64,000 bases of DNA from assembly GCF_900129615.1 (NCBI RefSeq), contig NZ_FQWI01000007.1, positions 186,001-250,000 on the forward strand, written 5' to 3'. Under the pieces are notes generated by a model, which saw only the letters and a list, made by a program, of their open reading frames with translations, had not been told where the DNA came from and ran no database searches. The DNA is from Pectobacterium carotovorum (GTDB lineage: Bacteria; Pseudomonadota; Gammaproteobacteria; Enterobacterales; Enterobacteriaceae). This document shows, piece by piece, positions 28,081 through 41,494 of the stretch (the stretch's first letter is position 1; each line of letters begins with the position of its first letter). The position numbers and the translations under genes are program-made.

Positions 28081-28198
28081 CCCTCGCTCACACGGTGAGG
28101 CGTCATGCCTCACTGCTATCTCGATTCAAGCACCACGCTGATTTGTGACATTTTCGTGAATAACCTAAAGAGATATTGTTTCCCGCCGATAATTTATT

Positions 28199-28214
28199 TG
28201 TGACTTACATCACA
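28199..28214. promoter_or_regulatory. CRP-binding site upstream of the chemoreceptor gene
   Basis: TGTGA-CTTACA-TCACA is a perfect CRP core with A/T flanks (TTTGTGA ... TCACAAA). It lies about 115 bp upstream of the MCP start, suggesting cAMP-CRP activation of the receptor when glucose is low. Confidence 0.8.
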
Positions 28215-28329
28215 AAAAATGACGAGTCGCGCAAGGGAATGGCCCAAAAACAGAAAGGAAGACAATCGATTGATTCTTTTATGAAAAAAGGTGCCTATGG
28301 GCGCTTATATCCCAGGGGATATTACGCAT

Positions 28330-30333
28330 ATGTCTACAACACTGTTACCGGTTAATCACAGCACCCCATCCATCCACGCCTCACCAACCACGTCAAAAAG
28401 AAAGCTCAGCACACGGATGCTGATGCTCCTGGCGGGCGTCACCACCATCGCACTCGGTTTTATTCTCACTATCGGCCTGCTGATCTGGCAATCTGGCCAG
28501 CAGCAAAAAACCATTGCACAGCAGTACCTTGAGCAAACGGCGTATACCAACAGCTACCTGATTCAACAAAAGCTGGATGTCGCGCTACATGCGGCGCGCA
28601 ATCTGGTGCAGAGCGTTGTCAGCCTGCAAGAAGCAGGTAACGCCGACCGAAAAACCGCTGAGACGCTGCTGAAGAATGCGCTGAAGAGTCATCCCGACTT
28701 CCTTTCGATGTCGCTGGCGTGGGAACCCGATGCGTTTGACGGCAAAGATCGCGAGTACGCTGGTCAGCCCGATCAGGATCCGCAAGGTCGCTTCGTCCGC
28801 TACGTTGACCGCGATACCGCAGGCAACGTTGCTCTGCATAATCTGGTGGATTATGAAACGCCCGGCAGCGGCGACTACTATCTGCTACCGAAAAAGCTCC
28901 AGAAAGAAGTGATTCTGGAACCGTATAGCTATCCCTACAACGGCGTCGATGTTCTACTGACCTCCATTGCCGTGCCTATCATCATCAACAACAAATTTTA
29001 CGGCTCCGTCACCGCGGACTTTTCGCTGGATACGCTGCAACAGCTCACCAACAATATAAAACCCTATCAAGGCACGGGCTACGCCCAGTTACTGTCCCAC
29101 ACCGGTGCCTACATTTCTCATCCTGACAAAGCCCGGATAACCAAGAAAATTGAAAACGACCCAACGCTGCTTGAGCATGTCACCACAGGTCAGTCTTATC
29201 AGATTGAACGTGACAATGCCGTACTGAACACGCCAGCGTTTAACGTGTATGTGCCAGTCACCATCGGCAATACCGGCACGCCCTGGATGCTCGGCCTGTC
29301 CGCCCCCGTCAATGTGGTGATGGCGGAAACCGCACAGCAGCGCAACGTGGGCCTGCTGCTTATGATGCTGAGTATCGTGGTGGTTTCCGGTGTGTTGGGC
29401 ATCATCTTTAACCGCAAGGTTGCTCGTCCGATCGGTGGCGAACCCGCTCAGGCCGCGCAGATCGCCCTGTCCGTCGCACAAGGGGATTTAACGCAGACCA
29501 TTCCTGTGCAACCGAAGGACGACAGCAGTATTTTTTACGCCATGAACGCCATGCAGACGCAGTTGAGAGACATCGCCGAGCAGCTGATTAGCACCAGCGA
29601 ATCTGTCAGCCACGGTGCGACGGAAATTGCAGCAGGCAACACCAATCTGGCTTCCCGCACCGAGCAACAGGCGGCGGCGCTGGAAGAAACCGCCGCCAGC
29701 ATGGAGCAGATTACAGCGACGGTGAAACAGAATGCGGATAACGCCCATAACGCCACAACGCTGGCGCAGAATGCCGCGCACATCGCTCAGAAAGGCGACA
29801 AGATAGTGGGTCAGGTTGTTCACATTATGAGTGAAATCGACGATAGTTCGAAGAAGATTGCCGACATTACCAGCATCATCAACGGCATCGCGTTCCAGAC
29901 CAATATTCTGGCACTCAACGCGGCGGTGGAAGCCGCCAGAGCGGGCGAACAAGGGCGCGGTTTCGCGGTCGTTGCCAACGAGGTGCGTAACCTCGCGCAG
30001 CGTAGCGCCAGTGCCGTAAAAGACATCACCGCGCTGATTACGGAGTCTGCCAGCCGTGTCGATAGCGGCGTTACGCTGGTTCAGAACGCCGGTGAAACCA
30101 TGCAGGAAATGCTGAGTGCCGTCACATCGGTAAAAGACATCATGGATGAGATCGTCTCAGCGTCAGATGAACAATCACGCGGGATCAGCCAAGTGACGCA
30201 GGCCGTTCACGAGATGGACGGCGTCACCCAGCAGAACGCCGCGCTGGTGCAAGAAGCCACGGCGGCTGCCGCCTCGCTGGAAGAACAGGCCAGACAGCTC
30301 GCGCAAACGGTGCTGGTGTTTAAGCTCTCGTAA
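28330..30333 (+). CDS. Methyl-accepting chemotaxis protein with periplasmic dCache-type sensor
   Basis: Transmembrane chemoreceptor of 667 residues. After a basic N-terminus a helix at about 35-57 anchors the protein. A large periplasmic region (about 60-330) has dCache_1 features ([53 protein letters not shown]). A second helix, HAMP and the cytoplasmic coiled coil follow, with the hairpin tip [20 protein letters not shown]. There is no C-terminal NWETF-like CheR tether. ATG 28330 follows AGGGGA; a GTG 39 bp upstream is less likely. The ligand is unknown; dCache receptors often bind amino acids or organic acids. Confidence 0.9.
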   Translation: MSTTLLPVNHSTPSIHASPTTSKRKLSTRMLMLLAGVTTIALGFILTIGLLIWQSGQQQKTIAQQYLEQTAYTNSYLIQQKLDVALHAARNLVQSVVSLQEAGNADRKTAETLLKNALKSHPDFLSMSLAWEPDAFDGKDREYAGQPDQDPQGRFVRYVDRDTAGNVALHNLVDYETPGSGDYYLLPKKLQKEVILEPYSYPYNGVDVLLTSIAVPIIINNKFYGSVTADFSLDTLQQLTNNIKPYQGTGYAQLLSHTGAYISHPDKARITKKIENDPTLLEHVTTGQSYQIERDNAVLNTPAFNVYVPVTIGNTGTPWMLGLSAPVNVVMAETAQQRNVGLLLMMLSIVVVSGVLGIIFNRKVARPIGGEPAQAAQIALSVAQGDLTQTIPVQPKDDSSIFYAMNAMQTQLRDIAEQLISTSESVSHGATEIAAGNTNLASRTEQQAAALEETAASMEQITATVKQNADNAHNATTLAQNAAHIAQKGDKIVGQVVHIMSEIDDSSKKIADITSIINGIAFQTNILALNAAVEAARAGEQGRGFAVVANEVRNLAQRSASAVKDITALITESASRVDSGVTLVQNAGETMQEMLSAVTSVKDIMDEIVSASDEQSRGISQVTQAVHEMDGVTQQNAALVQEATAAAASLEEQARQLAQTVLVFKLS

Positions 30334-30359
30334 TCACAGATTCACCATCAACAATCCCG

Positions 30360-30388
30360 CACAGGCCGGAAACGGCCTGTGATTTATT
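30360..30388 (+). terminator. Probable terminator of the chemoreceptor gene
   Basis: Perfect 9-bp stem CACAGGCCG (30360-30368) and CGGCCTGTG (30373-30381) with a GAAA tetraloop is followed by ATTTATT. It touches the 3' end of the convergent GFA gene. Confidence 0.7.
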
Positions 30389-30752
30389 CCCAGCGTGGAC
30401 AGCAATCTTCAAACGAATGTGACGTTGGCTTCAGCTCCGGGCTATTTTTTTCATCAAAATTTCCAATCGTCAGCGCAATGGTTGGCTCATCATCAATCGC
30501 CCCCAGCGTGCTGCCGCAGTGCGGACAAAAAGCCCGGCTGGAATAATCAGACGAACGATAGCACGCGGGCTCTCCACCTTCGCCAATCCACTCAACGGCT
30601 GCTCGGGGAAACTCAACCCACAGTAGCGTTGGTGCACCGGAATGCTGCTGGCAATGGGTGCAGGAACAGGCATGCGGATTGCCCGGTTCGCCCGTTGCCC
30701 TGAACCGAATCTGACCACATAAACACCCACCCAAATACGATTTGGTCGTCAT
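30384..30752 (-). CDS. GFA/CENP-V-type zinc-binding protein
   Basis: Small cytosolic protein of the glutathione-dependent formaldehyde-activating (GFA) fold. The 122 residues show the zinc ligands GGCLCGQIRF, CSCTHCQQHSGAP and FCPHCGSTLG, so both zinc sites look complete. Many family members have no proven enzymatic role; formaldehyde activity is not implied. ATG 30752 is chosen by the GGAGAG 6 bp ahead; an upstream in-frame extension to 30836 lacks family similarity. It is convergent with the chemoreceptor gene. Confidence 0.85.
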   Translation of the reverse strand: MTTKSYLGGCLCGQIRFRATGEPGNPHACSCTHCQQHSGAPTLLWVEFPRAAVEWIGEGGEPACYRSSDYSSRAFCPHCGSTLGAIDDEPTIALTIGNFDEKNSPELKPTSHSFEDCCPRWE

Positions 30753-30914
30753 GTCGTTCTCTCCTATCCTGCCGAAAAGGCGGGTATCAATATTCGCCAT
30801 AGATGATATAAGTAATATGCTAACCTTATGATCCATTTGCCAGGGAGTGACGCCCTGTTCCCGCGCCAGCTCTCACGATAATAAAATCTACAGACCTGTA
30901 AGCTGCAAAAAAAC

Positions 30915-32105
30915 ATGAAATTCATAAAACTACCGCTACTGGCGCAAATCTCATCAGCGCATCTGGTGAGTCATTTCCATATGATGGTGCTGCCCGCGCT
31001 CATTCCGCTGCTTTCAGCCCAGCGTGATATCAGCTTTGTCGAACTCGGGTTTGCGCTCAGCGTATTCAACATTGTCTCCGCCTGCGTGCAGACGCCGATT
31101 GGTTTTATGGTGGACCGCATCGGCGCGCGCCGCACGTTAACCGCAGGGATCACGCTCGGGAGCCTCTGTTTTCTCTCTCTCGGTTTTTCAGGCAGCTACG
31201 TTTGGCTGGTCGCTGCGATGGGGCTCGCCGGGGTGGCGAACGCGGTTTATCATCCGGCGGATTACGCCTTGCTGTCGCGCGGGATTGATGAGAAGCGCAT
31301 GGGCCGTGCGTTCTCGGTGCACACGTTCTCCGGCTTTCTAGGCACCGCGATTGCGCCCGGTATTTTGCTGTCCGTTGCCGCCTTTTCCGGCATCAGTAGC
31401 GCATTCATCGTCTCTGGCATCCTCGGCTTACTGACGGTACCGCTGCTTCTGACGGATCGCGATGAACCCAATCGGGTGAAACCTGCGGCAGCAACAGGCA
31501 CCCAGCCGGGCAAATCGCGCGCACCCGTTTTCACGCTGCCGATCCTGGCGCTGCTGATTCTGTTCCTGCTGCTGAATTTAAGTACGGGCTCGATCCAGAA
31601 CTTCTCGGTTACCGCATTAGTCACGGGCTACGATTTGTCACTTTCACAGGCTAACGTGGCGCTTACCGCATTCCTATTCGCCAGCGCCTTTGGCGTATTG
31701 GCTGGCGGCTCACTGGCGGATAAAACCAAACGCCACGGGCTGGTGGCAACGGCGGCGTTGGCCGTCACCGCCGTGCTGGTCAGTATCGTTGCCATGTATT
31801 CCTTACCGACTCTCGTGCTTGTTCCGTTGCTGGCTGCTGCCGGTTTCCTCTCCGGCATGATCGCGCCTTCACGGGATATGCTGGTGCGTGCCGCATCACC
31901 ACCGGGGGCAGAAGGAAGGGTATTTGGGATTGTCTCCACCGGCTTCAACATTGGCGGTGCCGCAGGACCGGTGCTGTTCGGCTGGCTGCTGGATCACGGC
32001 CATCCTCACGCCATTTTCTGGTCTGCCGTCATCTTTATGCTGATTACGTCTTTCATCACCCTGCTACAGGAAATGCGCAGCGCCAAACGACGTGCATTGG
32101 CCTAA
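30915..32105 (+). CDS. MFS transporter, FSR (fosmidomycin-resistance)-like
   Basis: Inner-membrane major facilitator with about twelve helices in 396 residues. It shows SAHLVSHFHMMVLPALIPLL at the first helix, as in Fsr-type exporters, the loop motif GFMVDRIGARRTLTAGI between helices 2 and 3 and the second-half equivalent GGSLADKTKRHGLVAT. The substrate cannot be read from sequence; drug or metabolite export is likely. It stands alone, convergent with gyrB. Confidence 0.82.
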   Translation: MKFIKLPLLAQISSAHLVSHFHMMVLPALIPLLSAQRDISFVELGFALSVFNIVSACVQTPIGFMVDRIGARRTLTAGITLGSLCFLSLGFSGSYVWLVAAMGLAGVANAVYHPADYALLSRGIDEKRMGRAFSVHTFSGFLGTAIAPGILLSVAAFSGISSAFIVSGILGLLTVPLLLTDRDEPNRVKPAAATGTQPGKSRAPVFTLPILALLILFLLLNLSTGSIQNFSVTALVTGYDLSLSQANVALTAFLFASAFGVLAGGSLADKTKRHGLVATAALAVTAVLVSIVAMYSLPTLVLVPLLAAAGFLSGMIAPSRDMLVRAASPPGAEGRVFGIVSTGFNIGGAAGPVLFGWLLDHGHPHAIFWSAVIFMLITSFITLLQEMRSAKRRALA

Positions 32106-32185
32106 TGAAAGCATAAAAGACCTAGCGAACGTTTTTCAACGTCGCTCGCTACGGCCAAAAGGGTGGCGAGCAGAAAGCTCGCCAT

Positions 32186-32215
32186 AAAAAAAGCCAGCTC
32201 CGCAGGGAGCTGGCT
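32186..32215 (-). terminator. Rho-independent terminator of gyrB
   Basis: On the minus strand AGCCAGCTCC-CTGC-GGAGCTGGCT is followed by TTTTTT. A second hairpin (GGCGAGC/GCTCGCC, 32164-32183) adjoins it on the side of the MFS gene. Confidence 0.92.
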
Positions 32216-32242
32216 CAGATAACGATAACAACGTAGACCGAA

Positions 32243-34678
<2,436 letters not shown>

Positions 34679-35764
34679 TTAGTCCTGTGATTGAACCGTT
34701 ATTTTACCCTGTTCTACGCGGAACATCTTGCCCTTTTCACCAATCATGTCCTCTATCTGCTCAGCGCTAACCGCACTGACAAAAACCTGTGCATGAGTGG
34801 CTTTTAACCGTTCAGCCAGCAAACGGCGGCGGGTACTATCCAGTTCGGAAGCAAAGTCATCGATCAGATACAGACAGCGCAGTCCGTTCTGACGGGTGAG
34901 AAATTCACCCTGAGCCAACCTCAGCGCACACATCAGCAGCTTGAGCTGGCCACGGGACAGCATATCCTCAACTGCCACGCCGCTGGCGCGGATGCGGAAG
35001 TCGGCTTTATGCGGCCCCAGCGCCGTATAACCTAACATACGGTCGCGTTCGAACTGCCGTTCCAGCAGTTCTGCATACTCACTTTCTTTATCCCAGCCGC
35101 GCTGGAAAGAGAAACTGAGAGAAAATTCAGGCAAAAATTGCGTACAGGTCGCGGCGATATCATTGGCAATTGCCGCGCTGTATTGCGCACGCCATTCGCT
35201 GATACGTTCCGCCAGCGGCACCAGTTCCTGATCCCAGGCTCTGAGCTGCCCATAGTGACTCACCTGACGCAGCGCTGCATTACGCTGGCGCAACAAACGC
35301 TTCATGTTGCTCCAGGCTGCGAAAAAGCCGGGCTCATTATGGAAACAGCCCCAGTCGAGAAAGGCACGGCGATACTTCGGCCCACCGTTGAGCAGGGTGA
35401 ACCCTTCCGGGGTGATCAGCTGTATCGGTAACAGTTGCGCCAGTTCAGCGACTTTATGGCCGTCACTGCCGTCAATCCGTACCTTGCTGTCGCCCTGACG
35501 GTTTTTGCTTAACCCGACGGATCGCTCCGTCTCAGTACCGTCAATACGGCCATGCAGCACAAATTCCGGCTGATCGTGACGAATCACGCGCCCCGCCTGA
35601 ATGCTACGAAACGCCCGTCCGTGCCCCAGCGTATAAATCGCTTCCAGCACGCTGGTTTTACCGCTGCCGTTGGCGCCGACCAAAAAATTAAAGCCGGGAA
35701 CCAGCGCCAAATCGGCCGCCTCGATGTTACGGAAATCTTTGATGAGAAGACGAGTAAGGGCCAT
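34679..35764 (-). CDS. recF: DNA replication and repair protein RecF
   Basis: SMC-like ATPase that loads RecA at gaps with RecO and RecR. The 361 residues have the N-terminal [15 protein letters not shown], Walker [10 protein letters not shown] (about 30-38), a signature-like [11 protein letters not shown] near residue 275 and Walker [13 protein letters not shown]. Length is normal (about 357 in E. coli). It lies between dnaN (50 bp) and gyrB, as in most enterobacteria. Confidence 0.98.
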   Translation of the reverse strand: MALTRLLIKDFRNIEAADLALVPGFNFLVGANGSGKTSVLEAIYTLGHGRAFRSIQAGRVIRHDQPEFVLHGRIDGTETERSVGLSKNRQGDSKVRIDGSDGHKVAELAQLLPIQLITPEGFTLLNGGPKYRRAFLDWGCFHNEPGFFAAWSNMKRLLRQRNAALRQVSHYGQLRAWDQELVPLAERISEWRAQYSAAIANDIAATCTQFLPEFSLSFSFQRGWDKESEYAELLERQFERDRMLGYTALGPHKADFRIRASGVAVEDMLSRGQLKLLMCALRLAQGEFLTRQNGLRCLYLIDDFASELDSTRRRLLAERLKATHAQVFVSAVSAEQIEDMIGEKGKMFRVEQGKITVQSQD

Positions 35765-35814
35765 ACGACGCTATTCGAGTGAGTAAAGGTGGGCCGGATA
35801 AGCCCACCTATTTG

Positions 35815-36915
35815 CTAGAGGCGCATTGGCATGACGACATAGGCCGCCGCACGGCTGGCGCTATCTTCGATCTGCACGCTGGAAACAGAATCAGTCAGCA
35901 GTAAACGGACGCCTTCGCACTTCAGCGCGTTCAGCACATCCAGTACATAGCTAACGTTAAAGCCGATCTCCATCTCGGTGCCGTCGTACTGCACATCCAG
36001 AATCTCTTCCGCTTCTTCCTGCTCTGGGTTGTTAGCCGTAATTTTGAGCTGATTCTGAATCAGATGCAGACGCACACCGCGGAATTTTTCATTCGATAAA
36101 ATCGCCGCACGGGAGAAGGCCTGCTTGAGCAGATCGCAACTGGCTTCCAGCGTTTTATCCGGGTTCTTCGGCAATACGCGGCGATAATCAGGGAAACGAC
36201 CATCTACCAGCTTCGACGTGAAAATGAAGTCGCCGACATGCGCGCGAATGTTGTTGCTACCGATTTGCAGTTGCAGCGGGGTATCACCACCATCCAGCAG
36301 ACGCACCAACTCCATCACACCTTTACGCGGTACGATCACCGAATGTGAGGGTAAGGATTGACCAACCGGCATCGAACAGACCGCCAAACGGTGACCATCG
36401 GTCGCGACCGTGCGTAGCTCTTCACCTTCGGTTTCAAACAGCATACCGTTGAGGTAGTAGCGGACATCCTGATGCGCCATCGAAAACTGTGTCGCTTCGA
36501 TCAAACGCTTCATCGTCGCCTGCGGCAGAGAGAATTCAACCTCGCTCTGCCAGTCGTCCAGATTAGGGAAATCCGCTGCGGGCAGCGTGGACAGCGAGAA
36601 ACGGCTGCGGCCAGAGCGCACCAACATGCGATCGCCATCCAGCATAATCGTGATTTCTGCACCTTCCGGCAGACCCCGGCAAATATCAAACAGTTTGCGG
36701 GCAGGGACGGTCGTGGCACCTGGCTCATGCGGTTGCGTCAGCGCAACCTTCGCCACCATTTCCATTTCCAGATCGGTACCGGTCAGCGACAGCGCGCCTT
36801 CCGTCACCTGAATCAGCAGGTTGCCCAGAATCGGTAAAGTCGGTCGACCGCCCAGCGGGCTGCTGACCTGTTGTAATGGCTTTAACAGACGTTCGCGTTC
36901 AACAATAAATTTCAT
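35815..36915 (-). CDS. dnaN: DNA polymerase III beta sliding clamp
   Basis: Processivity clamp, a ring-shaped dimer with three clamp domains per subunit. It is 366 residues, the same as E. coli. Recognisable segments are MKFIVERERLLKPLQQVSSPL at the N-terminus (here in part: MKFIVERERLLKPLQQVS), FSLSTLPAADFPNLD, and the C-terminus AAYVVMPMRL, which closes the hydrophobic cleft bound by clamp partners. It starts 4 bp after the dnaA stop and forms an operon with dnaA and recF. Confidence 0.99.
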   Translation of the reverse strand: MKFIVERERLLKPLQQVSSPLGGRPTLPILGNLLIQVTEGALSLTGTDLEMEMVAKVALTQPHEPGATTVPARKLFDICRGLPEGAEITIMLDGDRMLVRSGRSRFSLSTLPAADFPNLDDWQSEVEFSLPQATMKRLIEATQFSMAHQDVRYYLNGMLFETEGEELRTVATDGHRLAVCSMPVGQSLPSHSVIVPRKGVMELVRLLDGGDTPLQLQIGSNNIRAHVGDFIFTSKLVDGRFPDYRRVLPKNPDKTLEASCDLLKQAFSRAAILSNEKFRGVRLHLIQNQLKITANNPEQEEAEEILDVQYDGTEMEIGFNVSYVLDVLNALKCEGVRLLLTDSVSSVQIEDSASRAAAYVVMPMRL

Positions 36916-36919
36916 AGTG

Positions 36920-38317
36920 TTATGACGATAGAGTTCTGATTAAATTGGAAAAATCTTCTTTGATGTCGTGGCTTTCTTCACGCAACTGCTCAATCTTGCG
37001 GCAGGCATGCAACACCGTCGTATGGTCACGCCCGCCAAAGGCATCGCCGATTTCCGGCAGGCTGTGATTCGTCAGTTCTTTCGCCAACGCCATCGCCATC
37101 TGGCGCGGACGCGCCACCGAGCGGGAACGACGTTTAGACAGCAGGTCGGCTACCTTGATTTTATAGTATTCCGCCACGGTCTTTTGAATATTGTCGATAG
37201 TAACCAGTTTTTCCTGCAACGCCAGCAGATCGCGCAGCGCCTCACGCACAAAATCAATGGTGATCGAGCGGCCGGTAAAATTGGCATTCGCGATAACGCG
37301 GTTCAGCGCGCCTTCCAGCTCACGCACGTTAGAACGCAGGCGTTTAGCAATAAAGAACGCCACTTCGCCAGGCAGACGGATGTCATTTTCATCCGCTTTC
37401 TTCATCAGAATCGCCACGCGGGTTTCCAGCTCTGGCGGTTCAATCGCGACCGTTAATCCCCAGCCGAAGCGGGATTTCAGGCGATCTTCCACGCCGTTGA
37501 TCTCTTTCGGGTAGCGGTCAGATGTCAGGATGATTTGCTGGTTGCCTTCCAGCAACGCATTAAAGGTATGAAAGAACTCTTCCTGCGAACGCTCTTTATT
37601 AGCAAAGAATTGGATATCATCGATCAGCAACGCATCAACAGAACGGTAGTAGCGTTTGAATTCTTCAATCGCATTGTTCTGCAACGCTTTCACCATATCC
37701 TGCACGAAACGCTCGGAGTGCATGTAAACCACTTTCGCGTTGGGCTTGCGGGCAATGATGCCATTCCCCACCGCGTGCAATAAGTGCGTTTTACCCAAGC
37801 CGGTGCCGCCATAAAGAAACAGCGGGTTATACGCGCCGCCAGGGTTGTCAGCCACCTGACGCGCCGCTGCACGGGCTAACTGGTTCGATTTACCCTCAAC
37901 GAAGTTATCAAACGTATGCTTGGGATTCACATTCGAACGGTAGGTATGTTCTGCCTGTACCGGCGAGTTATCCCAGCTTGGCCGTACCGGTGCGATACGC
38001 ACAGGCTGTTGCCGCGCCACGCTGACAGGATTGTGGTGCGATTGCACGGGCTGGCTTACCGCCTGAACCAACGGTTTGCTCCCTACTTCAAAACGCAGTA
38101 AAGGGGCATCCATCCCGCAGAAATCATTCAGCAGGACATTGATATTATTTAAGTATTTATCACGAACCCAATCCAGCACAAAGCGATTGGGGGCGTAGAG
38201 CGCCAGAGTGTTATCACTCAGCTCCGCCTGCAACGGGCGTATCCACATACTGAATTCTGTGGCAGGTAACTCATCCTGCAAACGGGCAAGACACTGCTGC
38301 CAAAGCGAAAGTGACAC
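36920..38317 (-). CDS. dnaA: Chromosomal replication initiator protein DnaA
   Basis: Initiator ATPase that opens oriC and also represses its own gene. The 465 residues comprise domain I ([20 protein letters not shown]), a variable linker, the AAA+ domain with Walker [11 protein letters not shown], Walker [10 protein letters not shown], and the C-terminal DnaA-box-binding helix-turn-helix [15 protein letters not shown]. The GTG at 38317 gives the standard N-terminus; a longer in-frame start at 38347 is not supported. Upstream lies a perfect DnaA box and a cluster of GATC sites. Confidence 0.99.
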   Translation of the reverse strand: MSLSLWQQCLARLQDELPATEFSMWIRPLQAELSDNTLALYAPNRFVLDWVRDKYLNNINVLLNDFCGMDAPLLRFEVGSKPLVQAVSQPVQSHHNPVSVARQQPVRIAPVRPSWDNSPVQAEHTYRSNVNPKHTFDNFVEGKSNQLARAAARQVADNPGGAYNPLFLYGGTGLGKTHLLHAVGNGIIARKPNAKVVYMHSERFVQDMVKALQNNAIEEFKRYYRSVDALLIDDIQFFANKERSQEEFFHTFNALLEGNQQIILTSDRYPKEINGVEDRLKSRFGWGLTVAIEPPELETRVAILMKKADENDIRLPGEVAFFIAKRLRSNVRELEGALNRVIANANFTGRSITIDFVREALRDLLALQEKLVTIDNIQKTVAEYYKIKVADLLSKRRSRSVARPRQMAMALAKELTNHSLPEIGDAFGGRDHTTVLHACRKIEQLREESHDIKEDFSNLIRTLSS

Positions 38318-38469
38318 GGCGGACTCCACTCGAACAAGAACGATCAAAAAGAAAAGAATAAGACGTTATTTATGTGACTCATGATTTTTTGGCGCCTGCG
38401 TCATCCACGATTGTTTCATTCACAATTCAGACAGCAAGCACACCACATAGCGCGGCGGTTTACTCCGAC

Positions 38470-38721
38470 GATCCCGTCAAAAGGATCGCTAACGGAACCG
38501 CGGATCATAACCTAATCCGCCGAAGAGATCTTCCCCTTCTGCACAGTTTCGATCCTTTTTATCCACAGGCTATTCTTATCGCAACACCCCGCAACACGGC
38601 AGAAGGGCGGCTAGCACACATTTTATCCGCCTGCGGTGAAGCGCCCCCAAGCATACCCTCGGTGGCACGATCGTTACGGTGACATCGATCATGATCTTGC
38701 GGGACAGATCGTTGGAGGATC
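38470..38721. promoter_or_regulatory. GATC-rich regulatory region between dnaA and rpmH
   Basis: Ten GATC sites fall in 252 bp (starting at 38470, 38484, 38503, 38527, 38551, 38669, 38687, 38693, 38707, 38718), about ten times chance. Dam methylation and SeqA sequestration of the dnaA promoter are known in E. coli. The whole 673-bp interval 38318-38990 has no gene and holds the dnaA and rpmH promoters. Confidence 0.75.
38559..38567 (+). promoter_or_regulatory. DnaA box upstream of dnaA
   Basis: TTATCCACA is the strong R1-type DnaA box. It lies about 240 bp before the dnaA start, inside the GATC-rich region, as expected for autoregulation of dnaA. Confidence 0.85.
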
Positions 38722-38722
38722 C

Positions 38723-38750
38723 TTGCGCTTTATAATAGAGTCCGTATAAT
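38723..38750 (+). promoter_or_regulatory. Probable sigma-70 promoter of rpmH-rnpA
   Basis: TTGCGC (38723-38728), a 16-bp spacer and a perfect TATAAT (38745-38750) point toward rpmH, 240 bp away. A second TATAAT lies at 38731-38736 without a clear -35. Confidence 0.5.
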
Positions 38751-38978
38751 TCCCTGCCCGCGCGTCTACGCCTTTTCTGTGCTCTGGCAGGCAGAAATTC
38801 CAAAAATAATCGGAATGGCTGGCGTGTTAAGTGTGATGTTAATTGACTCAGGACTGTACAATTATTACAATCCTGCCTCTTTCCGTTATATAGCTGTGAT
38901 ATGCGATTGAGGCGTCGGTCATTTTCACGCCGAACAGCCAAACGCGTTTACTGTGAAGTTATAATTTTCCAAGTTTAG

Positions 38979-39131
<153 letters not shown>

Positions 39132-39149
39132 TAAAAGCTAACCCACCGA

Positions 39150-39509
39150 GTGGTTAAGCTAGCATTTCCCAGGGAGTTACGTTTGTTAACTCCCAGTCAT
39201 TTCACCTTCGTCTTCCAGCAACCGCAACGGGCTGGCACGCCGCAAATCACCATTCTCGGCCGCCTGAACTCGCTGGGGCATCCCCGCATCGGTCTTACCG
39301 TCGCCAAAAAGCATGTAAAACGTGCTCATGAACGCAATCGGATTAAACGCCTGACGCGCGAAAGTTTTCGCCTGCACCAACATTCATTGCCTTCAATGGA
39401 CTTTGTCGTGCTTGTGAAAAAAGGGGTGTCTGAACTGGATAACCGTACTCTGACGGAAGCATTGGAAAAACTATGGCGTCGGCATTGTCGTTTGGCTCCC
39501 GACTCCTGA
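39150..39509 (+). CDS. rnpA: Ribonuclease P protein component
   Basis: Protein cofactor of RNase P, which trims tRNA 5' ends. It is 119 residues, as in E. coli, and starts at GTG ([20 protein letters not shown]). The RNA-binding RNR motif is present as [18 protein letters not shown] (about residues 55-72). Its 3' end overlaps yidD by 37 bp in another frame. Confidence 0.98.
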   Translation: MVKLAFPRELRLLTPSHFTFVFQQPQRAGTPQITILGRLNSLGHPRIGLTVAKKHVKRAHERNRIKRLTRESFRLHQHSLPSMDFVVLVKKGVSELDNRTLTEALEKLWRRHCRLAPDS

Positions 39510-39730
39510 TCGGGTTGATACGCGGTTATCAACTCGTTATCAGCCCGTTGCTGGGACCGCATTGTCGGTTCCAGCCAACGTGCTCGCAATACGGTATTGA
39601 AGCAATACGCAGGTTCGGCATGATAAAAGGCTGTTGGTTGACGCTTAAACGCGTATTAAAATGCCATCCTTTGAACCCTGGTGGTGATGATCCCGTACCG
39701 CCAAAAACCGACAATAACAGAGAACATTAA
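39473..39730 (+). CDS. yidD: Membrane protein insertion efficiency factor YidD
   Basis: Small protein at the inner membrane that helps YidC-dependent insertion. The 85 residues contain an amphipathic N-terminus ([20 protein letters not shown]) and the family signature [19 protein letters not shown] with two conserved Cys, then [12 protein letters not shown]. It overlaps rnpA and ends 2 bp before yidC, so translation is coupled. Confidence 0.97.
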   Translation: MASALSFGSRLLIGLIRGYQLVISPLLGPHCRFQPTCSQYGIEAIRRFGMIKGCWLTLKRVLKCHPLNPGGDDPVPPKTDNNREH

Positions 39731-39732
39731 CG

Positions 39733-41367
39733 ATGGATTCGCAACGCAATCTTCTTCTCATCGCTCTGCTATTCGTAACCTTTATGCTTTGGCAGGCTTG
39801 GGAGACGGATAAAAATCCGCCAGCAACCACGCAGGCCATACAGCAGGCGACGAACGCAGTGACCGGTGATGCTACCAACCAGGGCGTACCAGCCAGCGGT
39901 CAAGGCAAACTGATCACAGTGAAAACCGATGTGCTGTCGCTGACAATCAACACGCGTGGCGGCGACATCGAGCAAGCGCATCTGCTGGCTTACCCGGACA
40001 CATTGGGTTCAGATAAACCTTTCCACCTGCTGGAAACCACCTCCGAGTTTGTCTATCAGGCTCAGAGCGGTTTGACCGGCAAAAACGGCCCAGACAACCC
40101 GGCTAACGGCCCGCGTCCGCTGTTTACCACCACGCAAGATAGCTTCGAGCTGGCGGATGGTCAGAGCGAACTGCGCATCCCGATGACCTACACTGCGGCT
40201 GACGGCGTAACCTACACCAAAACGTTCGTTCTGAAACGTGGCGACTATGCACTGAACGTTGACTATAGCGTCAACAACACCAGCGCTCAGCCCCTGGAAC
40301 TCACGCTGTTCGGTCAGTTAAAGCAATCTATCGAATTACCTAAGCACCGCGATACTGGCAGCAGCAACTTTGCACTGCACACTTATCGTGGCGCGGCGTT
40401 CTCTTCCAGTGAAGACAAGTACAAAAAGTACAGCTTCAGCGACATGGACGAAAACCTGAACATCACCACCAACGGTGGCTGGATAGCGATGCTGCAACAG
40501 TACTTCGCAACCGCGTGGATTCCGACGACGGCAGGTGCTAACACCTTCTATACCAGCAAGCTGGGTAACGGTCAGGCCGCTATTGGTTTCAAATCCGCTC
40601 CGGTTGTGGTTGCCGCAGGTAGCCAGCAAGATCTGAAGACCACCCTGTGGGTCGGCCCGGAAATTCAGGACAAGATGGCTGCTGTCGCACCACATCTGGA
40701 TCTGACCGTAGATTACGGCTGGCTGTGGTTCATTTCTCAGCCGCTGTTTAAGCTGCTGAAATTCCTGCATAGCTTTATCGGCAACTGGGGCTTCTCCATC
40801 ATTGCCATTACCTTTATCGTGCGCGGTATCATGTATCCGCTGACGAAAGCGCAATACACCTCTATGGCGAAAATGCGCTTACTGCAACCTAAATTGCAGG
40901 CTATGCGTGAGCGTATTGGTGATGACAAACAGCGCATGAGTCAGGAAATGATGGCGCTGTACAAGTCAGAGAAAGTGAACCCGCTGGGCGGCTGCTTCCC
41001 ACTGCTGATTCAGATGCCAATCTTCCTGGCGCTGTATTACATGCTGATGGGCTCCGTTGAACTGCGTCACGCGCCGTTCGCTCTGTGGATTCATGACCTG
41101 TCTGCACAAGACCCGTACTACATTCTGCCGATCCTGATGGGCGTGACGATGTTCTTCATCCAGAAGATGTCACCAACCACCGTGACCGATCCAATGCAGC
41201 AGAAGATCATGACCTACATGCCGGTCATCTTTACGGTCTTCTTCCTATGGTTCCCGTCAGGTCTGGTTATGTACTACATCGTCAGCAACCTGGTTACCAT
41301 TCTCCAGCAGCAGTTGATTTACCGCGGTCTGGAAAAACGTGGCTTGCATAGCCGCGAGAAAAAATAA
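39733..41367 (+). CDS. yidC: Membrane protein insertase YidC
   Basis: Inner-membrane insertase that works alone or with SecYEG. The 544 residues have an N-terminal anchor ([18 protein letters not shown]), a large periplasmic P1 domain (about 60-340) and the conserved 60KD_IMP core with five helices: [20 protein letters not shown], the cytosolic hairpin [20 protein letters not shown] and [20 protein letters not shown]. The catalytic groove Arg is in FIVRGIMYP. The tail GLHSREKK is short and basic. Confidence 0.99.
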   Translation: MDSQRNLLLIALLFVTFMLWQAWETDKNPPATTQAIQQATNAVTGDATNQGVPASGQGKLITVKTDVLSLTINTRGGDIEQAHLLAYPDTLGSDKPFHLLETTSEFVYQAQSGLTGKNGPDNPANGPRPLFTTTQDSFELADGQSELRIPMTYTAADGVTYTKTFVLKRGDYALNVDYSVNNTSAQPLELTLFGQLKQSIELPKHRDTGSSNFALHTYRGAAFSSSEDKYKKYSFSDMDENLNITTNGGWIAMLQQYFATAWIPTTAGANTFYTSKLGNGQAAIGFKSAPVVVAAGSQQDLKTTLWVGPEIQDKMAAVAPHLDLTVDYGWLWFISQPLFKLLKFLHSFIGNWGFSIIAITFIVRGIMYPLTKAQYTSMAKMRLLQPKLQAMRERIGDDKQRMSQEMMALYKSEKVNPLGGCFPLLIQMPIFLALYYMLMGSVELRHAPFALWIHDLSAQDPYYILPILMGVTMFFIQKMSPTTVTDPMQQKIMTYMPVIFTVFFLWFPSGLVMYYIVSNLVTILQQQLIYRGLEKRGLHSREKK

Positions 41368-41397
41368 TCCGGTTGATGGCTAACCGATAGAAAGCGT

Positions 41398-41425
41398 AAG
41401 GCGGTCATTGACCGCCTTATTTTTT
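41398..41425 (+). terminator. Rho-independent terminator after yidC
   Basis: AAGGCGGTCA/TGACCGCCTT forms a 9-10-bp stem with a minimal loop, followed by ATTTTTT. It lies between yidC and mnmE. Confidence 0.85.
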
Positions 41426-41494
41426 AACGGCTGCTTTATCAGCCAAGATACGTAAAATAGCCTGCCAGACAGGCATCAATGCAGAGAGAACATC

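Noticed and set aside
28095-28113. Terminator after the AscG-like gene
   Set aside because: GTGAGGC/GCCTCAC stem lacks a T-tract.
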